DNA from: Erwinia mallotivora
Lineage (GTDB): Bacteria; Pseudomonadota; Gammaproteobacteria; Enterobacterales; Enterobacteriaceae
DNA: 64,000 bases
Assembly: GCF_000590885.1 (NCBI RefSeq)
Contig: NZ_JFHN01000065.1
Span: 24,943 to 88,942 of the forward strand
Direction of reading: 5' to 3'
The translations under genes and the position numbers were made by a program. The notes beneath the pieces were generated by a model. That model searched no databases and was not told the origin of the DNA. It saw only the letters and a list, made by a program, of their open reading frames with translations. Of the stretch, positions 39,501-48,638 are shown piece after piece. Every line of letters starts with the position of its first letter. Positions within the stretch are counted from its first letter, which is position 1.

Positions 39501-41224
39501 TCAAAGGGCGTCACACCGTCCATTTGGTCTTTTTCGATTCACCACTGGCTAATGTCGAAGATATCAGGCAAGAAACCTATCTCCAGAACAGCAATACCAT
39601 ACTGGTATTTATGAGCAGCTACAAAAGTGCGGGCACTGGCCTCAACTACTTTGTTAAATACCATGACGGCGATATTAATGATATCAATGCATCACGTCTG
39701 GATGTCGATTTTGAGCGCTTAGTGCTCATCAACTCCTCGTTTTACAGCGAAGTAAAGGACAACAGCAGCAACCTCAATACATTACCTAACTACGTTACCG
39801 TGCTTAAACACTACGCCGATGACGATATTACCGTCCACAAGCTGGCCGATTTCAACGTTAATTTCGCCCATGGCGAAAACTATCGCCTGTTAATGGCCGA
39901 ACATGATATGAGCTTATTCAAAGTCGTCGTGCAGGCCGTAGGCCGAGTCGAGCGTCGCGACACTCTATTGAAAACAGAAATCTTTTTACCCCGCGATGTA
40001 TTCCGTAATGTTGCATTCCAGTTCGCCGCTCTCAGTGAAGATAGCGGTAACGAGGTAGTATCAGAAAGCATGTCCTTGCTTAACCACCGCCTCATGGAGG
40101 AGTGCGAAAAGCTGAGTCAGAGCCAGTCATTTAGTGATGCAGAACAGCGGCATACGTTTGAACAGGCTATCGTAGAAAATGGTCTCCGCATCGATGCTGT
40201 TCATAAGCGAGTTCTGAAAACCGACTGGATAAATCGGGTACGCGCCGGTAACCTTGAATATCTCGAATTGTGTAATTTATTCCGCGATTCTGACTCCTTT
40301 ACCGATCCCCTGCGTTGGCTGGAAAAACTTCAGGCTAATTCCTTGTATGCCGCCAATCGGCAAATGCAATCTATCCACCACGCCCTGTTTATCGACCGCC
40401 ATCAGGGCAACCAAACTATTTTACTTTGCCACAAACGCGGCCCGGATGGACTTGTCCACAGAGATTATTCCGCCCTGTCGGATTTCGCTGGCGGCGCAAG
40501 AGAGTACCGGCCAGAACTCACGCTCTTTCCGCAGTATAGAAACGATATCGATTTTACTCCCGGCAACCTGGTCGGCGAGTTGATTCGTGAATGTGACAAC
40601 ATCCAGGAAACGGCATTCAAAAAATGGGCACCCAACCCCAGGCTAGTTCCGTTGCTCAAAGGCAATGTCGGTGAATATCTCTTCGATAAAGTGCTAAAAA
40701 GTTATGGTGTTACCCCACTCTCCGACCAACAGGTGTTTGAGCGCCTTGAACCGCTGGTATATGAGTTTTTTGACCGCTTTATTGAAGTAGGTGACGACCT
40801 GCTCTGCATCGACGTTAAACGCTGGGCGACGCAGTTGGACGATTTAACGTGGGCAGAAGAAACGCTTGAGAAAAGCGACAACAAGATTCGCCAGATCCGC
40901 AATATCGCCAGCCAAAAGGCAGATACAAAGGGGCAGAAACAGCTTCAGGCGGTGCTGGGAGGCCGTTACGAACGCATTCGATTTGTCTATCTGAACATCG
41001 CCTACAGCCAGAATCCCAATAATCTGATGTGGCAAGATAACGTGGATCACACGATCCACTACCTTAACCTGTTGCAAACCGACTACCAGTATTATCAGCC
41101 CAAAAATCGAGAGAGCGGACGCTCTCAGGAAAACTCAAAACTGCGCACGACGTTGGACATTAACCCAATGTTACTAACCCTGCTGGGTGTAGAAAAGTTG
41201 CCGACTAAAGGAAAAGTCTCATGA
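36509..41224 (+). CDS. Giant SF2-type helicase fused to a PD-(D/E)xK-like nuclease
   Basis: A 1571-residue protein not recognised as a named family. Visible motifs: Walker A 'DGTGFGKS' (215-222), 'VIIDELHE' (DELH 534-537), 'GLSATSG' (825-827), 'MSSYKSAGTGLNYF' (motif V-like), and 'QAVGRVERRD' (1142-1151, motif VI). Motifs I to II are about 320 residues apart and II to III about 290, far wider than usual, so large inserted domains are present. The C-terminus has 'GNVGEYLFDK' (E1389) and 'DDLLCIDVKRW' (D1431, D1435-x-K1437), a PD-(D/E)xK-like site. An AAGGGGA ribosome site precedes the ATG. The stop overlaps the next gene (ATGA). Likely role: ATP-driven DNA processing and cleavage in defence. 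Confidence 0.68.
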   Translation: MRKNWTIEEDCKLLTLVRQHFSALVSHNRLNATMPFSQQLHATFDSPDRDAAALLYRLEQAKILGFASRPGSDPTKQPFRCLINNELALYDYSLTFPTLRKALHPDIVAAALNHFTISNPHEPLSNTINEIATALHIAPMQVEKILLESDQIIINSYRKCERVGEKTINNNLQDLISRQIPDTTLVEDINACRAQVSQLYHVHERDGAEVIFSSDGTGFGKSYGVIQGYVEYLERFAKTQQPNYLFPEGGFTNLLFMSPQKSQIDLDSSQKEKILAAGGEFICVLSRNDIADLDFMDWASGLKNRERYIQWYEGAKGSKYIGGAMRSLNYHVSQIDRCEEQLKKLTTYGSQDTNYEREILEEQLKNCRHSIRNTIESACKLLFGPDSEKASIKEYIRRGLQARQERMQNAETARKPGKLEPKISVHEVYFELIKQVLPFEVCQYRPSVLLMTTNKFDTSTYRLAPRQRGEGVRFESVGFDLLIGGKLIPKDPQISTVAAAGHTGQVAYLRDEHLRRNPDCPFRQKNIRFTVIIDELHEAYTRLEETCHVKLITQENNLAHVISVAGRIHNAVLSLERRNKPKEAQTTFEQEMVKFITALRNLLAEKCELSPGTTLGSILEMFRDQLGAFEVNGDAAERIISITRNVFSFNPKMYVNEEGLKRIRMRNSEGDITRAELYYEVENDASDTNPTLHDLFQLVSVILSACSDITNRHFKRWVKNGGQDNSSSQNTPLGQFVDAANNVAGVVRHIFDRTTDENLLIDHFYTYLQPKTVFTMTPIAELNYVNKGAERTIILAFEMDLVQELPEAMLLRLLTGTHNKVIGLSATSGFSHTKNGNFNRRFLARYSRDLGYRIVEREKADIDTLKALRGLRASIRNVDFRVFDDKQLKLTDIYQNCEIYRRTYDNFFDALKKPLEYDLKNTYKRRQCQRELEALLLAAYEGKNSLILSLSGTFKRAFISAWRTHQTAWRQQYGMHSRCDEKTDNDKKHDQILTFTPFKGRHTVHLVFFDSPLANVEDIRQETYLQNSNTILVFMSSYKSAGTGLNYFVKYHDGDINDINASRLDVDFERLVLINSSFYSEVKDNSSNLNTLPNYVTVLKHYADDDITVHKLADFNVNFAHGENYRLLMAEHDMSLFKVVVQAVGRVERRDTLLKTEIFLPRDVFRNVAFQFAALSEDSGNEVVSESMSLLNHRLMEECEKLSQSQSFSDAEQRHTFEQAIVENGLRIDAVHKRVLKTDWINRVRAGNLEYLELCNLFRDSDSFTDPLRWLEKLQANSLYAANRQMQSIHHALFIDRHQGNQTILLCHKRGPDGLVHRDYSALSDFAGGAREYRPELTLFPQYRNDIDFTPGNLVGELIRECDNIQETAFKKWAPNPRLVPLLKGNVGEYLFDKVLKSYGVTPLSDQQVFERLEPLVYEFFDRFIEVGDDLLCIDVKRWATQLDDLTWAEETLEKSDNKIRQIRNIASQKADTKGQKQLQAVLGGRYERIRFVYLNIAYSQNPNNLMWQDNVDHTIHYLNLLQTDYQYYQPKNRESGRSQENSKLRTTLDINPMLLTLLGVEKLPTKGKVS

Positions 41225-43452
41225 TCCCTAATCTGAATGAACTGTCAGACGCCCCAATTGCCCGCACTAATTTGATCAAGCTTAAAGAAGATCAGCTGAC
41301 GACCATCCAACGTCTATTGGTTCCGGTATCTAATATCTATACGATAGATTTTATGGTTCAGCGCTTTACTAAAGGGCGAAAAGAAAAATCCGCTGATTAC
41401 TCTGCGCGTATTCATCTGGAGGTAAAATCTTGCGTGCGGCAGAAACTTGGACTGGATGCCAGGCAGGACGTAAACTATGAGCTACATCTTTTACCGACTT
41501 ACGAGCACGTATTTTTCTTCCTGGCGCCTGCTGCTGCACCGAACAACCTAGCGCATCGGACTTTGGCAGAACGCATTGAAACGCTTTGCCAGCGACTCAC
41601 AGCTGAAAATTATGATTTATCTCGCCTGGTTCAGGGATTGTTCAGTCTGCATTTGAAAATGGTAATGCTGGAACAAGCCAGCGAGCGCTTTTCGGTACCG
41701 CCAACCTACTTCAACTCTACGTTCTATCTCAACGCTCGCCTGAGTCAGCCCGTCACGCAGAAAAGCGGCACTGGAGTGATGGAGGCATTCGAACTCGACA
41801 TTTATGCATCAGAATATAACGAACTCGCCTTTACCCTGCACAAACGAAAATTTCTGGTCGAACCGGAGGATGAATTGCACCTCTCTCTGGACGATACCAA
41901 CGTGTGGTTTAACATCGATAATCGTCGGCTCAAAGCCCGGCGCAAACTCGATGCCCGGGATAGCAAACTGAACTTTTTTCGTGAGCGCAGCGGCTATGGT
42001 GAATGCCAGGCCTATACCTATAACGTGGTCATGAATGCCGCCTGCGAACGGCTCAGTGAACTAGAGATCCCGCATCAGCCTATCCCATTTCAGGCCACCC
42101 ACGAGGTCAATCAGTTCGCTACCGACCTCGATCAACAGCTGACTAATACGCTGTTGGTGGTTAATAACGGCGTCGAATTTAGCGCCACGCAAGAAGCTTA
42201 TTTCTTTGACACATTAGCCATCCAGTTCCCCGGGTATCAACTCTGGCCTCTGGCGTCGCTTAAACATTCTCAGCAAACCGGCTTTTCTGAGCTGCCTGCC
42301 AGTACATCTATTCTGGTACTCAATGCGGTAGATGAAGAGCGGAGCAACAGCATCCGCCAGCAAGATAATGAATCTGTTGAGTACAATGATTTCTATGCGG
42401 CCTTTGCCGACGCCCGAAAACAACCCGAACTCAATTGGGATACTTATACCCAGCTTAAACTAGATCGTTTGCAAGGGTGGCTAAATCAGCAACCTCTGCC
42501 CGTAGTCTTACAGGGTATGAATATTGATCACAAGTTGCTGGATGCGATTGATTTTATTAATGAACAATTGACAAGCAACCCTACTCAATACGAAATCGAT
42601 CTTACGAAGCCTCACAGTCGTCTCAAGTCAGCAGTTACCTTACTTAACAGTAAGGTTCGCCGAATAAAAACCGAGCTATGGTTCAAAGAGAGCTTACTCA
42701 ATCAGCATCACATCCCACTACCAGATTTGGCGGATGGGCACTATACCGCCTATGCAGTACGCAAAACGAAAAGCTATCTCCCCCTGCTTGGATATGTTGA
42801 ACTAAAAATAGAACACGGCCAACTTAGGGTGGTTGATACCGGGATCGCTGAAGGTAAATTAGACTATCTATCTGTTGAACACCCCTCTCTGGGACGATTA
42901 AAGAAATTATTCGACAAAAGCTTCTATCTCTACGACCACACAGCAGATGTCCTGCTTACCACCTACAACAGCTCCCGCGTACCGCGCCTGATTGGCCCGG
43001 CGCAATTTAATATCGTCGATTCATACGCTTATCAGGAACAAGAAAAAGCTCTGGCAGTGCGTAAAGGGGATAAATTTAACGGGTACGCCATCACCCGCTC
43101 TGCAAAACCGGATCAAAACGTACTGCCCTATCTGATTTCACCTGGCCGCTCGAAATACGACTCGCTGACCAAAGCGCAAAAGATGAAGCATCACCATATT
43201 TATCTGCAACCGCATGAGAATGGTGTGTTTGTTCTGGTAAGCGATGCCCAGCCTACAAATCCTACTATTGCACGGCCTAACCTGGTGGAAAATCAGCTGA
43301 TATGGGATGCCCAGGGCAAAGCCGTAGATGTATTTAGCCACCCGTTAACTGGCGTTCACCTCAATAGCTTTACCCTGGATATGCTCAGGAGCGGCGAAAG
43401 CAGCAAGAGTTCGATTTTTGCCAAGCTTGCCCGGTTGATGGTGGAGAATTAA
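41221..43452 (+). CDS. Uncharacterised partner protein of the helicase-nuclease
   Basis: A 743-residue protein that I do not recognise. It appears to be a soluble alpha/beta protein with no signal peptide, membrane segment, Walker motif or evident nuclease motif. Basic and aromatic patches occur near residues 45-60 and 230-255. The region about residues 320-500 alternates strands and acidic helices and faintly recalls a nucleic-acid-binding MID-like layout, but there is no PIWI catalytic tetrad. The ATG overlaps the stop of the 1571-residue protein by 4 bases, so the two are translationally coupled and probably form a complex. It is the last gene before the att-like sequence. Confidence 0.6.
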   Translation: MIPNLNELSDAPIARTNLIKLKEDQLTTIQRLLVPVSNIYTIDFMVQRFTKGRKEKSADYSARIHLEVKSCVRQKLGLDARQDVNYELHLLPTYEHVFFFLAPAAAPNNLAHRTLAERIETLCQRLTAENYDLSRLVQGLFSLHLKMVMLEQASERFSVPPTYFNSTFYLNARLSQPVTQKSGTGVMEAFELDIYASEYNELAFTLHKRKFLVEPEDELHLSLDDTNVWFNIDNRRLKARRKLDARDSKLNFFRERSGYGECQAYTYNVVMNAACERLSELEIPHQPIPFQATHEVNQFATDLDQQLTNTLLVVNNGVEFSATQEAYFFDTLAIQFPGYQLWPLASLKHSQQTGFSELPASTSILVLNAVDEERSNSIRQQDNESVEYNDFYAAFADARKQPELNWDTYTQLKLDRLQGWLNQQPLPVVLQGMNIDHKLLDAIDFINEQLTSNPTQYEIDLTKPHSRLKSAVTLLNSKVRRIKTELWFKESLLNQHHIPLPDLADGHYTAYAVRKTKSYLPLLGYVELKIEHGQLRVVDTGIAEGKLDYLSVEHPSLGRLKKLFDKSFYLYDHTADVLLTTYNSSRVPRLIGPAQFNIVDSYAYQEQEKALAVRKGDKFNGYAITRSAKPDQNVLPYLISPGRSKYDSLTKAQKMKHHHIYLQPHENGVFVLVSDAQPTNPTIARPNLVENQLIWDAQGKAVDVFSHPLTGVHLNSFTLDMLRSGESSKSSIFAKLARLMVEN

Positions 43453-43475
43453 GGAAAGTGGGGCTGTGTTTAACA

Positions 43476-43507
43476 CGTTATGTGTGGACCTGACTCCACA
43501 CATAACG
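43476..43507. terminator. Perfect 13-bp hairpin after the defence operon
   Basis: CGTTATGTGTGGA-CCTGAC-TCCACACATAACG, 24 bases after the last stop. There is no U-tract, so it may stop or protect the mRNA 3' end instead of acting as a standard intrinsic terminator. Confidence 0.55.
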
Positions 43508-43639
43508 AAGCTCCATTCGCTAAATAACGATTTTTCGTGATAACCATCACAAAACCAAAGCGATTTTTTTGGGGGCCTTCATGAGGGCGCTGTTTACGAT
43601 AAATACCAACAAAACCAATAACAAACAGCATGTTAATCG

Positions 43640-43664
43640 TGGATATGATTCCGAGTCCGCCACC
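43640..43664. repeat. Partial att repeat of the tRNA-Phe 3' end (candidate attR)
   Basis: GATTCCGAGTCCG (43647-43659) repeats the T-loop/acceptor end of tRNA-Phe at 21581-21593. The flanks are also similar (TGG upstream, CACC downstream with a small gap). Integrases of this type duplicate the tRNA 3' end, so this probably marks the right edge of a roughly 22 kb island. Confidence 0.62.
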
Positions 43665-43822
43665 TTTCTTTTTTATGCCTCCCTGTCAGTCCCTGTAATG
43701 TATCCTTTTGATAACCTGGCGTAACAACTATTCCCGATACGTTTCTGTTTATCCCCTGGTATCAGGAAACTGGCCTTTAGCCCCAGATTACGCTGGCAGA
43801 AGCGCATAGTAACACCCTGAAA

Positions 43823-44601
<779 letters not shown>

Positions 44602-44724
44602 GATGTCATCCTCCGTCATACTCTCCGGATATAAATCATACAGCAATCGTAACGCTAATGTCATTACGCTTCATCGATATTACAAATATCATGTAGTAAG
44701 CTGTCTTTATGAATGAGATGGAAA

Positions 44725-45177
44725 ATGGATAGAATGAATATAACTTATGAAAAGCTCATGTCAGAACATTTGCCTTACATGTATGACATTCGGTTCTCGG
44801 TTAAAGAGAACCTTCCACATGCTCACCAGATTCAGTATCTTCAGAAGGAACAGGCAGAACAGGATATCAGCCAGGGTGGCGGCTGGATGTGTAAAATTGA
44901 CAACCAGTATGCCGGTTATGCGTTTGGTATATGGGTTCCGGAACCACTTTTAGGTGGTCTGTTTGTCAGGCCGGAATTTACTCGTCATGGCGTTGGCTCG
45001 CATCTGCTGGATCTGGTCACCGGCTGGTTTTTTTCGGAAGGCGCGCAAGAAGTCACGCTAACCACTGACCCTGACTCTCTCGCTGAAAAATTTTATAAAA
45101 AGAGAGGATGGTCTGCGACAGAACTCGATGAGTTTGGTCAGCTTATTTTTGTTAAGAAAAAAGTATCTTATGATTGA
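44725..45177 (+). CDS. GNAT family N-acetyltransferase
   Basis: About 150 residues with the GNAT core: 'LGGLFVRPEFTRHGVGSHLLD' contains the R-x-G-x-G acetyl-CoA loop, and 'AEKFYKKRGWS' is the usual final strand. The N-terminal segment resembles small enterobacterial acetyltransferases of unknown substrate. Starts at 44713 or 44725 are both possible; neither has a strong ribosome site. It diverges from the TacAT-like pair. Confidence 0.8.
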   Translation: MDRMNITYEKLMSEHLPYMYDIRFSVKENLPHAHQIQYLQKEQAEQDISQGGGWMCKIDNQYAGYAFGIWVPEPLLGGLFVRPEFTRHGVGSHLLDLVTGWFFSEGAQEVTLTTDPDSLAEKFYKKRGWSATELDEFGQLIFVKKKVSYD

Positions 45178-45283
45178 ATTGATTTTGATTTTGCTAATTA
45201 CCCTGCCCTCCTGGATTCTCGCCAGTAATTACTCTTTCACATTAATTAACGATAACAAAAATGTTGACCTGCAATCAGGGTAA
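45170..45283 (+). CDS. Possible small exported peptide
   Basis: A 37-codon ORF whose ATG overlaps the end of the GNAT gene in another frame. Residues 1-19 (MIELILILLITLPSWILAS) look like a signal peptide or membrane helix; the rest is polar. It may be a coupled small gene or the 5' remnant of a larger secreted protein. Evidence is compositional only. Confidence 0.3.
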   Translation: MIELILILLITLPSWILASNYSFTLINDNKNVDLQSG

Positions 45284-45322
45284 GCCTTTTTATATTCTGA
45301 CCTCTTTCCCAATGGTTCAGAT

Positions 45323-45490
45323 ATGTTCTCCAGAGACAACAATGAACTGAATACGCTGATCACTGCTTACTTCGGACAGGATTACGACCTGATTGATGAC
45401 GGTGAAGATACAGAGAAGAAGATGTCAGGCAGAAAGTCAGCCAGTCCCTGCAACCAGATTAAGGAAACTGACGCGCAGAAGACGTCATAA
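45323..45490 (+). CDS. CdiI-like immunity protein fragment
   Basis: A 55-codon ORF. 'ELNTLITAYFGQDYDLIDDG' matches the opening block of small immunity proteins linked to contact-dependent inhibition and related toxins ('Y-F-x-Q-D-[WYF]'). Normal members run to 90 or more residues, whereas this one ends in a low-complexity tail, so it is probably truncated or frameshifted. No cdiA-like gene is in the window. Confidence 0.4.
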   Translation: MFSRDNNELNTLITAYFGQDYDLIDDGEDTEKKMSGRKSASPCNQIKETDAQKTS

Positions 45491-45511
45491 CGTGGCTTAT
45501 CTGCTGACGGC

Positions 45512-45539
45512 AGGCGCACAAAACGTGCTTTGTGCGCCT
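45512..45539. terminator. Perfect 11-bp hairpin
   Basis: AGGCGCACAAA-ACGTGC-TTTGTGCGCCT, 21 bases after the CdiI-like fragment. No T-run follows. Confidence 0.5.
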
Positions 45540-45641
45540 CCGTCCAGCCCCGGCCTGAAGGTCTTTTTCAGGTTATGACGCTAAGTAATTCATCAGCCAT
45601 TTTATAAGTTTTGCTATTGGTGAGTGAGCACATCCTTCAGT

Positions 45642-45651
45642 CCCCCCCCCC
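45642..45651. repeat. Poly-C tract (C10)
   Basis: A run of ten C residues in the 230-base non-coding gap between the CdiI-like fragment and the sugar-binding protein gene. Such runs are slippage-prone, but it is not inside a gene I can identify. Confidence 0.7.
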
Positions 45652-45721
45652 TTATTTAAATGACATGCCCTGCCAGGAAAACGTTTGCCGGACGGATAAC
45701 GGGTAATGAGATTTTGCAGGT

Positions 45722-46744
45722 TTATTTAGCCCCGAAGCACGCATTCATGCCATCTGCCACTGTCCGACCGGGTACACCTTCAGCAGGCACGCCAGCGATC
45801 AGCACGCTACCGGTATTGACAAAACCACTCACTTTTTTTCCATGTCGGGCATAGGCAACGGCAGCATCCACGCCCATTGCAGCCATTGTCAGTGGATATT
45901 GCTGAGCAGTCGCGGCCATTTCTCCTCTGGCTATACTTTTGATGGCATCGCACCCGCCGTCAATCGACACTAAAAGCACCGACTTCTCTTTCCCCGCTTC
46001 CTTCAAAGCCTGAAAAGCACCGGCCGCCGCCGGTTCGTTGATGGTATAAACAAGGTTGATGTCAGGATGATCTTTCAGGCATCCCGCCATAACATCATGC
46101 CCCTGCTGTTTTGCACCCTGGGTACTGCCGGAGCACAAAATTTCTGAGCTTTGTGAAAGCTGATAAGATTCACTCCCTTCCGCCTTCAGCCCAAGACCGT
46201 TCATAAAGCCATTATGACGTCTGGCTCCCACCAGATTTCCCTCGGACAAATCCAGCGTGGCAATTTTTAATGGTTGTCCGGGAAATTTATGCGGCATAAC
46301 GGCCCTGGCATACTGTCCGATAGCTTCTCCTGCCTGGTAGTTATCCGTACCGAACAGCGCGTCAACGGCACTGGCCGGATCGGTTGGCGAGTCGAGAGCA
46401 ATCACCTGAACGCCTTTTGCCCTCGCCTGCTCAATTGCCGGCACGACGGCTTTTGCGTCACTGGGGGTGATCAACAACGTAGTGGCACCTGCTGCGACCA
46501 TTGACTCAATTGCAGCCGTTTGCGAGGCGACATCACCGTCTACCTTGCCTGCGGCCGTAAGAAGTTTAATGTTATGAACGGTTGCACCGAGTTGTGCTCC
46601 GGCCTTCATTTTTGCAAAGAAGGGGTTAGCATCGGTTTTAGTAATAAGTCCTACGATAACAGGCGTGTCAGCAGAGGCGAAAGCCGCCAGCCCCATCTGT
46701 AAGGCCATCGCGGTGATAACCCAAATGATACGGTAACGTTTCAC
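45722..46744 (-). CDS. Periplasmic sugar-binding protein (Peripla_BP_4 type)
   Basis: A 340-residue protein with a Sec signal peptide (cleavage after about residue 25, A-S-A-D). It is a type I periplasmic binding protein of the ribose/fructose class: 'VGLITKTDANPFFAKMKAGAQ' opening, 'LLITPSDAKAVVPAIEQA', 'VIALDSPTDP', and 'YTINEPAAAGA' in the ligand cleft. It starts with GTG after an AAGGAG site. No ABC permease or ATPase genes are adjacent; instead it follows the chemoreceptor gene by 10 bases. It may act as a ligand-binding partner for that receptor. Confidence 0.82.
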   Translation of the reverse strand: MKRYRIIWVITAMALQMGLAAFASADTPVIVGLITKTDANPFFAKMKAGAQLGATVHNIKLLTAAGKVDGDVASQTAAIESMVAAGATTLLITPSDAKAVVPAIEQARAKGVQVIALDSPTDPASAVDALFGTDNYQAGEAIGQYARAVMPHKFPGQPLKIATLDLSEGNLVGARRHNGFMNGLGLKAEGSESYQLSQSSEILCSGSTQGAKQQGHDVMAGCLKDHPDINLVYTINEPAAAGAFQALKEAGKEKSVLLVSIDGGCDAIKSIARGEMAATAQQYPLTMAAMGVDAAVAYARHGKKVSGFVNTGSVLIAGVPAEGVPGRTVADGMNACFGAK

Positions 46745-46754
46745 GGGAGGCTCC

Positions 46755-48362
46755 TTAGCTCACAGCTGAAAGAGAGAGAGGTCTGGCACCCGCACGCGAT
46801 ATATCAAAAGCGGCAATTTCCTGAAGCAGAAGTCTGGCCTGCCCTTCAAGGTTTGCGGTGGCCGCACTGCTTTCTTCGACCAGCGCCGCATTCTGCTGAG
46901 TGGCTTCATCCATTTGTATAACGGCTTTATTGACCTGCTCAATCCCGGTATGTTGCTCCCTGGAGGCTACGGTAATTTCCGCCATCAGCGTGGTCACACT
47001 GTTCACGGCATTGACGATTTCAGACATAGTGCTACCCGCGTTGCTCACCAGTCCGGAACCTGTACTCACCCGAAGCACAGAATCATCTATCAGGGATTTT
47101 ATCTCTTTCGCTGCGAGGGCACTGCGTTGTGCCAGATTCCGAACCTCACCGGCAACCACCGCAAATCCCCTGCCCTGTTCACCAGCACGGGCCGCCTCAA
47201 CCGCCGCATTGAGTGCCAGAATATTGGTCTGAAATGCGATGCCTTCAATAACGTTGATAATCTGTGTTATTTGCCCGGAACTACTGGCTATGTCCTGCAT
47301 GGTAGTCACCACCCGCGCCACCACCTCACCACCGCGCTGTGCGGTCTGAGATGCCCCGGTGGCCCTGTCATTGCCTTCCTGCGCACTCGCAGCGTTATTT
47401 TTAACCGTAGCCGTCAGTTGCTCCATACTGGCCGAGGTCTGCTCTAACGCCGATGCCTGAGCTTCAGTCCGACGACTGAGATCTTCATTCCCCTGATTAA
47501 TTTCTTCCGCTGCTTTTAGAATATTCTCAGCTGAGTTCGCGACCTGGCTAATCAGTTGAGCCAGATTGTTTTGCATCATTCCTAATGCAGCAAGAACGCT
47601 TCCCTCAGGTGCCCGAGTCGCATTGGGGACAGGATTCAGATCGCCATCAGCAATACGTTGAACAACCTGTTTAAGCGTTGCGGGTTCTTCACCCAGCGCA
47701 CGAAGTAGCGTTCGTATAATTATCCATCCGAGTAGTACTGAGGTGATTAGCGCGGCCAGGCTGACAAAAATAAACACCAGCCGCGTAGCCAGGTAGGTTT
47801 TCTGCGCGCTCTCCAGTCTTTTAACTGACTGCTGTTTGCTGTAATCCAGATAACCGTCAGCAGCCTTGATAAGCATCTGTAGCCCAGGCCGCAGCTCACG
47901 GTTTAGCCTGTCGATCGCCTCAGCCTTTTTCTCTTCCAGAGCCAGAGAAATGATATGCCCTGCGACAGGACGGTATACCTTTTCAGCTTCAACGATAGAA
48001 TTAACAAAGTTTCTGTCATTTTCTGTGGTATCCGCCTGAGAATTGACAGCCTGTTCCAACTGTTGAGTGGCTGCCACCATTCGTGCTTCTGCACCTGCAA
48101 CCAGCTCCTTACCGGCCACAATATCGGCAGGCTCACTGACCAGAACCAGTCCGTATATTTCGAGCGAGTTAGTTTTTACATCGCCCAGAATGGCATTCAC
48201 CAGACTTTCTCTGGCCGAAACCTGTTCAACATGGTTTCTGAATGTATCGTTTGCACCGACAAGCGCCCTGACCGCCAGACATGCTATCAGAAGAACCATA
48301 ACGACAAGGGATGCAAATCCCACTGTAAGCTGTGTACGTACAGATGCCCGGCTGAATTTCAT
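46755..48362 (-). CDS. Methyl-accepting chemotaxis protein
   Basis: A 535-residue chemoreceptor: TM1 about residues 13-33, a periplasmic four-helix-bundle sensor (4HB type, 34-190), TM2 about 195-217, HAMP, and a cytoplasmic hairpin with the conserved tip '[23 protein letters not shown]'. Methylation helices flank it. The C-terminus ends 'SLSAVS' with no CheR-docking NWETF-type pentapeptide. It shares a transcription unit with the sugar-binding protein downstream, suggesting indirect sensing as in Trg-RbsB. Confidence 0.93.
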   Translation of the reverse strand: MKFSRASVRTQLTVGFASLVVMVLLIACLAVRALVGANDTFRNHVEQVSARESLVNAILGDVKTNSLEIYGLVLVSEPADIVAGKELVAGAEARMVAATQQLEQAVNSQADTTENDRNFVNSIVEAEKVYRPVAGHIISLALEEKKAEAIDRLNRELRPGLQMLIKAADGYLDYSKQQSVKRLESAQKTYLATRLVFIFVSLAALITSVLLGWIIIRTLLRALGEEPATLKQVVQRIADGDLNPVPNATRAPEGSVLAALGMMQNNLAQLISQVANSAENILKAAEEINQGNEDLSRRTEAQASALEQTSASMEQLTATVKNNAASAQEGNDRATGASQTAQRGGEVVARVVTTMQDIASSSGQITQIINVIEGIAFQTNILALNAAVEAARAGEQGRGFAVVAGEVRNLAQRSALAAKEIKSLIDDSVLRVSTGSGLVSNAGSTMSEIVNAVNSVTTLMAEITVASREQHTGIEQVNKAVIQMDEATQQNAALVEESSAATANLEGQARLLLQEIAAFDISRAGARPLSLSAVS

Positions 48363-48638
48363 GATTATCTTTCCCGTGCTGCAACGTGGATTTTTCGCAA
48401 AAAAAAAGCAATGCCCTTCAGGCTACAGGTTAATATCGGCGGTTTATGGCGGGAACTTTATAACGCAGCAGGTTAAAAAATGATCGGCGTGATACAGATG
48501 GCAAATTAAAGATCCGTTCTTGTTGCAGCTCAGTGTTTATTAAGCAAAACCCTGGGAATCTTCCATTTAATCTAATAATTTCCCCTCCGGGGTAAGTTGT
48601 GCGAGGGGGGAAGTAAACAGCCTCTGTCTGGAGCATTT

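Noticed and set aside
41221..43452. Possible Argonaute/pPIWI protein
   Set aside because: No catalytic tetrad or RNase H-like strand motifs are visible; only a weak impression of layout.
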